Part shown: positions 8,609 through 8,706 of the stretch, in pieces
How positions within the stretch are numbered: position 1 is the first letter of the stretch
How the letters are laid out: each line of letters starts with the position of its first letter
DNA from: Anaerolineales bacterium
GTDB taxonomy: Bacteria; Chloroflexota; Anaerolineae; Promineifilales; Promineifilaceae
NCBI GenBank assembly: GCA_020432595.1
Contig: JAGQGA010000196.1
Span: forward strand, 1-8,706
DNA: 8,706 nucleotides
Reading direction: 5' to 3'
Notes under the pieces: model-generated
What the model was told of the DNA's origin: nothing
The model's input: the letters and a program-made list of their open reading frames with translations, nothing else
The model's database searches: none
Translations under genes and position numbers: made by a program

Positions 8609-8643
8609 CAAAATCAAAAATTCCTCAATTTACTCGACTTTAG
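8605..8643 (+). pseudogene. Start of the partner antitoxin gene, truncated after 12 codons
   Basis: An ATG at 8605 overlaps the toxin stop codon (ATGA), the usual coupling of toxin-antitoxin pairs. The frame reads MTKSKIPQFTRL and then stops at TAG (8641-8643). MTxxKIPxF is the familiar N-terminus of the CopG/ribbon-helix-helix antitoxins paired with such BrnT-like toxins, which normally run to about 80-100 residues. No continuation of that family is recognisable in any frame up to the end of the window, so the antitoxin appears lost or heavily eroded. Confidence 0.5.
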
Positions 8644-8706
8644 CAGCTTAAAAATTGAATAGAAAAAAGAAAAAAAGAAGGCCAAAGAAGCCTTGGTGAT
8701 TATCAA

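Noticed and set aside
8678..8694. Short hairpin AAGGC/GCCTT near the window end as a terminator
   Set aside because: The stem is only 5 bp and no T-run follows within the window.

Overview
The window looks like a chromosomal segment of a moderately GC-rich bacterium. About 60% GC is seen in hand-counted lines of the larger genes. The gene content would fit a Chloroflexota (Anaerolineae-type) genome: a long signal-less Asp-box propeller protein, an M32 carboxypeptidase, and scattered debris of BrnT/BrnA-type toxin-antitoxin genes. The lineage is an inference from general knowledge, not a demonstrated assignment. No rRNA, tRNA, CRISPR array or transposase gene was seen.

Layout. On the minus strand, 145-3297 encodes a 1050-residue multi-Asp-box (BNR/sortilin-like) beta-propeller protein. 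It is followed by a three-copy 9-bp tandem repeat (108-134) and a probable intrinsic terminator (67-103). A 232-bp divergent intergenic region (3298-3529) separates it from a plus-strand M32 metallocarboxypeptidase gene (3530-5035). The carboxypeptidase leader carries a perfect 13-bp inverted repeat made of two tandem operator-like palindromes, between a TATAAT box and the ribosome binding site. Twelve bases after the carboxypeptidase stop comes an AT-rich gene for a 2'-5' RNA ligase/2H phosphoesterase-like protein (5048-5614).

Convergent to it, at 5645-6119 on the minus strand, is the most unusual locus. It joins the first codons of a BrnT toxin gene, a frameshifted but otherwise well-conserved BrnA antitoxin domain, and the C-terminal half of what looks like a DUF2442 domain. 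Next, 6260-8287 encodes a complete NAD+-dependent DNA ligase (LigA) behind an extended -10 promoter. After ligA, 8369-8608 encodes a BrnT-like toxin with a perfect Shine-Dalgarno sequence but no ordinary in-frame start codon. An ATGA overlap links it to a 12-codon remnant of its antitoxin gene.

Two themes run across the window. First, housekeeping or metabolic genes (M32 peptidase, ligA) alternate with AT-richer accessory material containing two independent, apparently decaying toxin-antitoxin loci. Second, the 10-bp palindrome AACGGCCGTT occurs eight times exactly, six of them inside ligA and in all three codon phases. This is behaviour like the cyanobacterial HIP1 element and points to selection or modification acting on DNA, not on protein.
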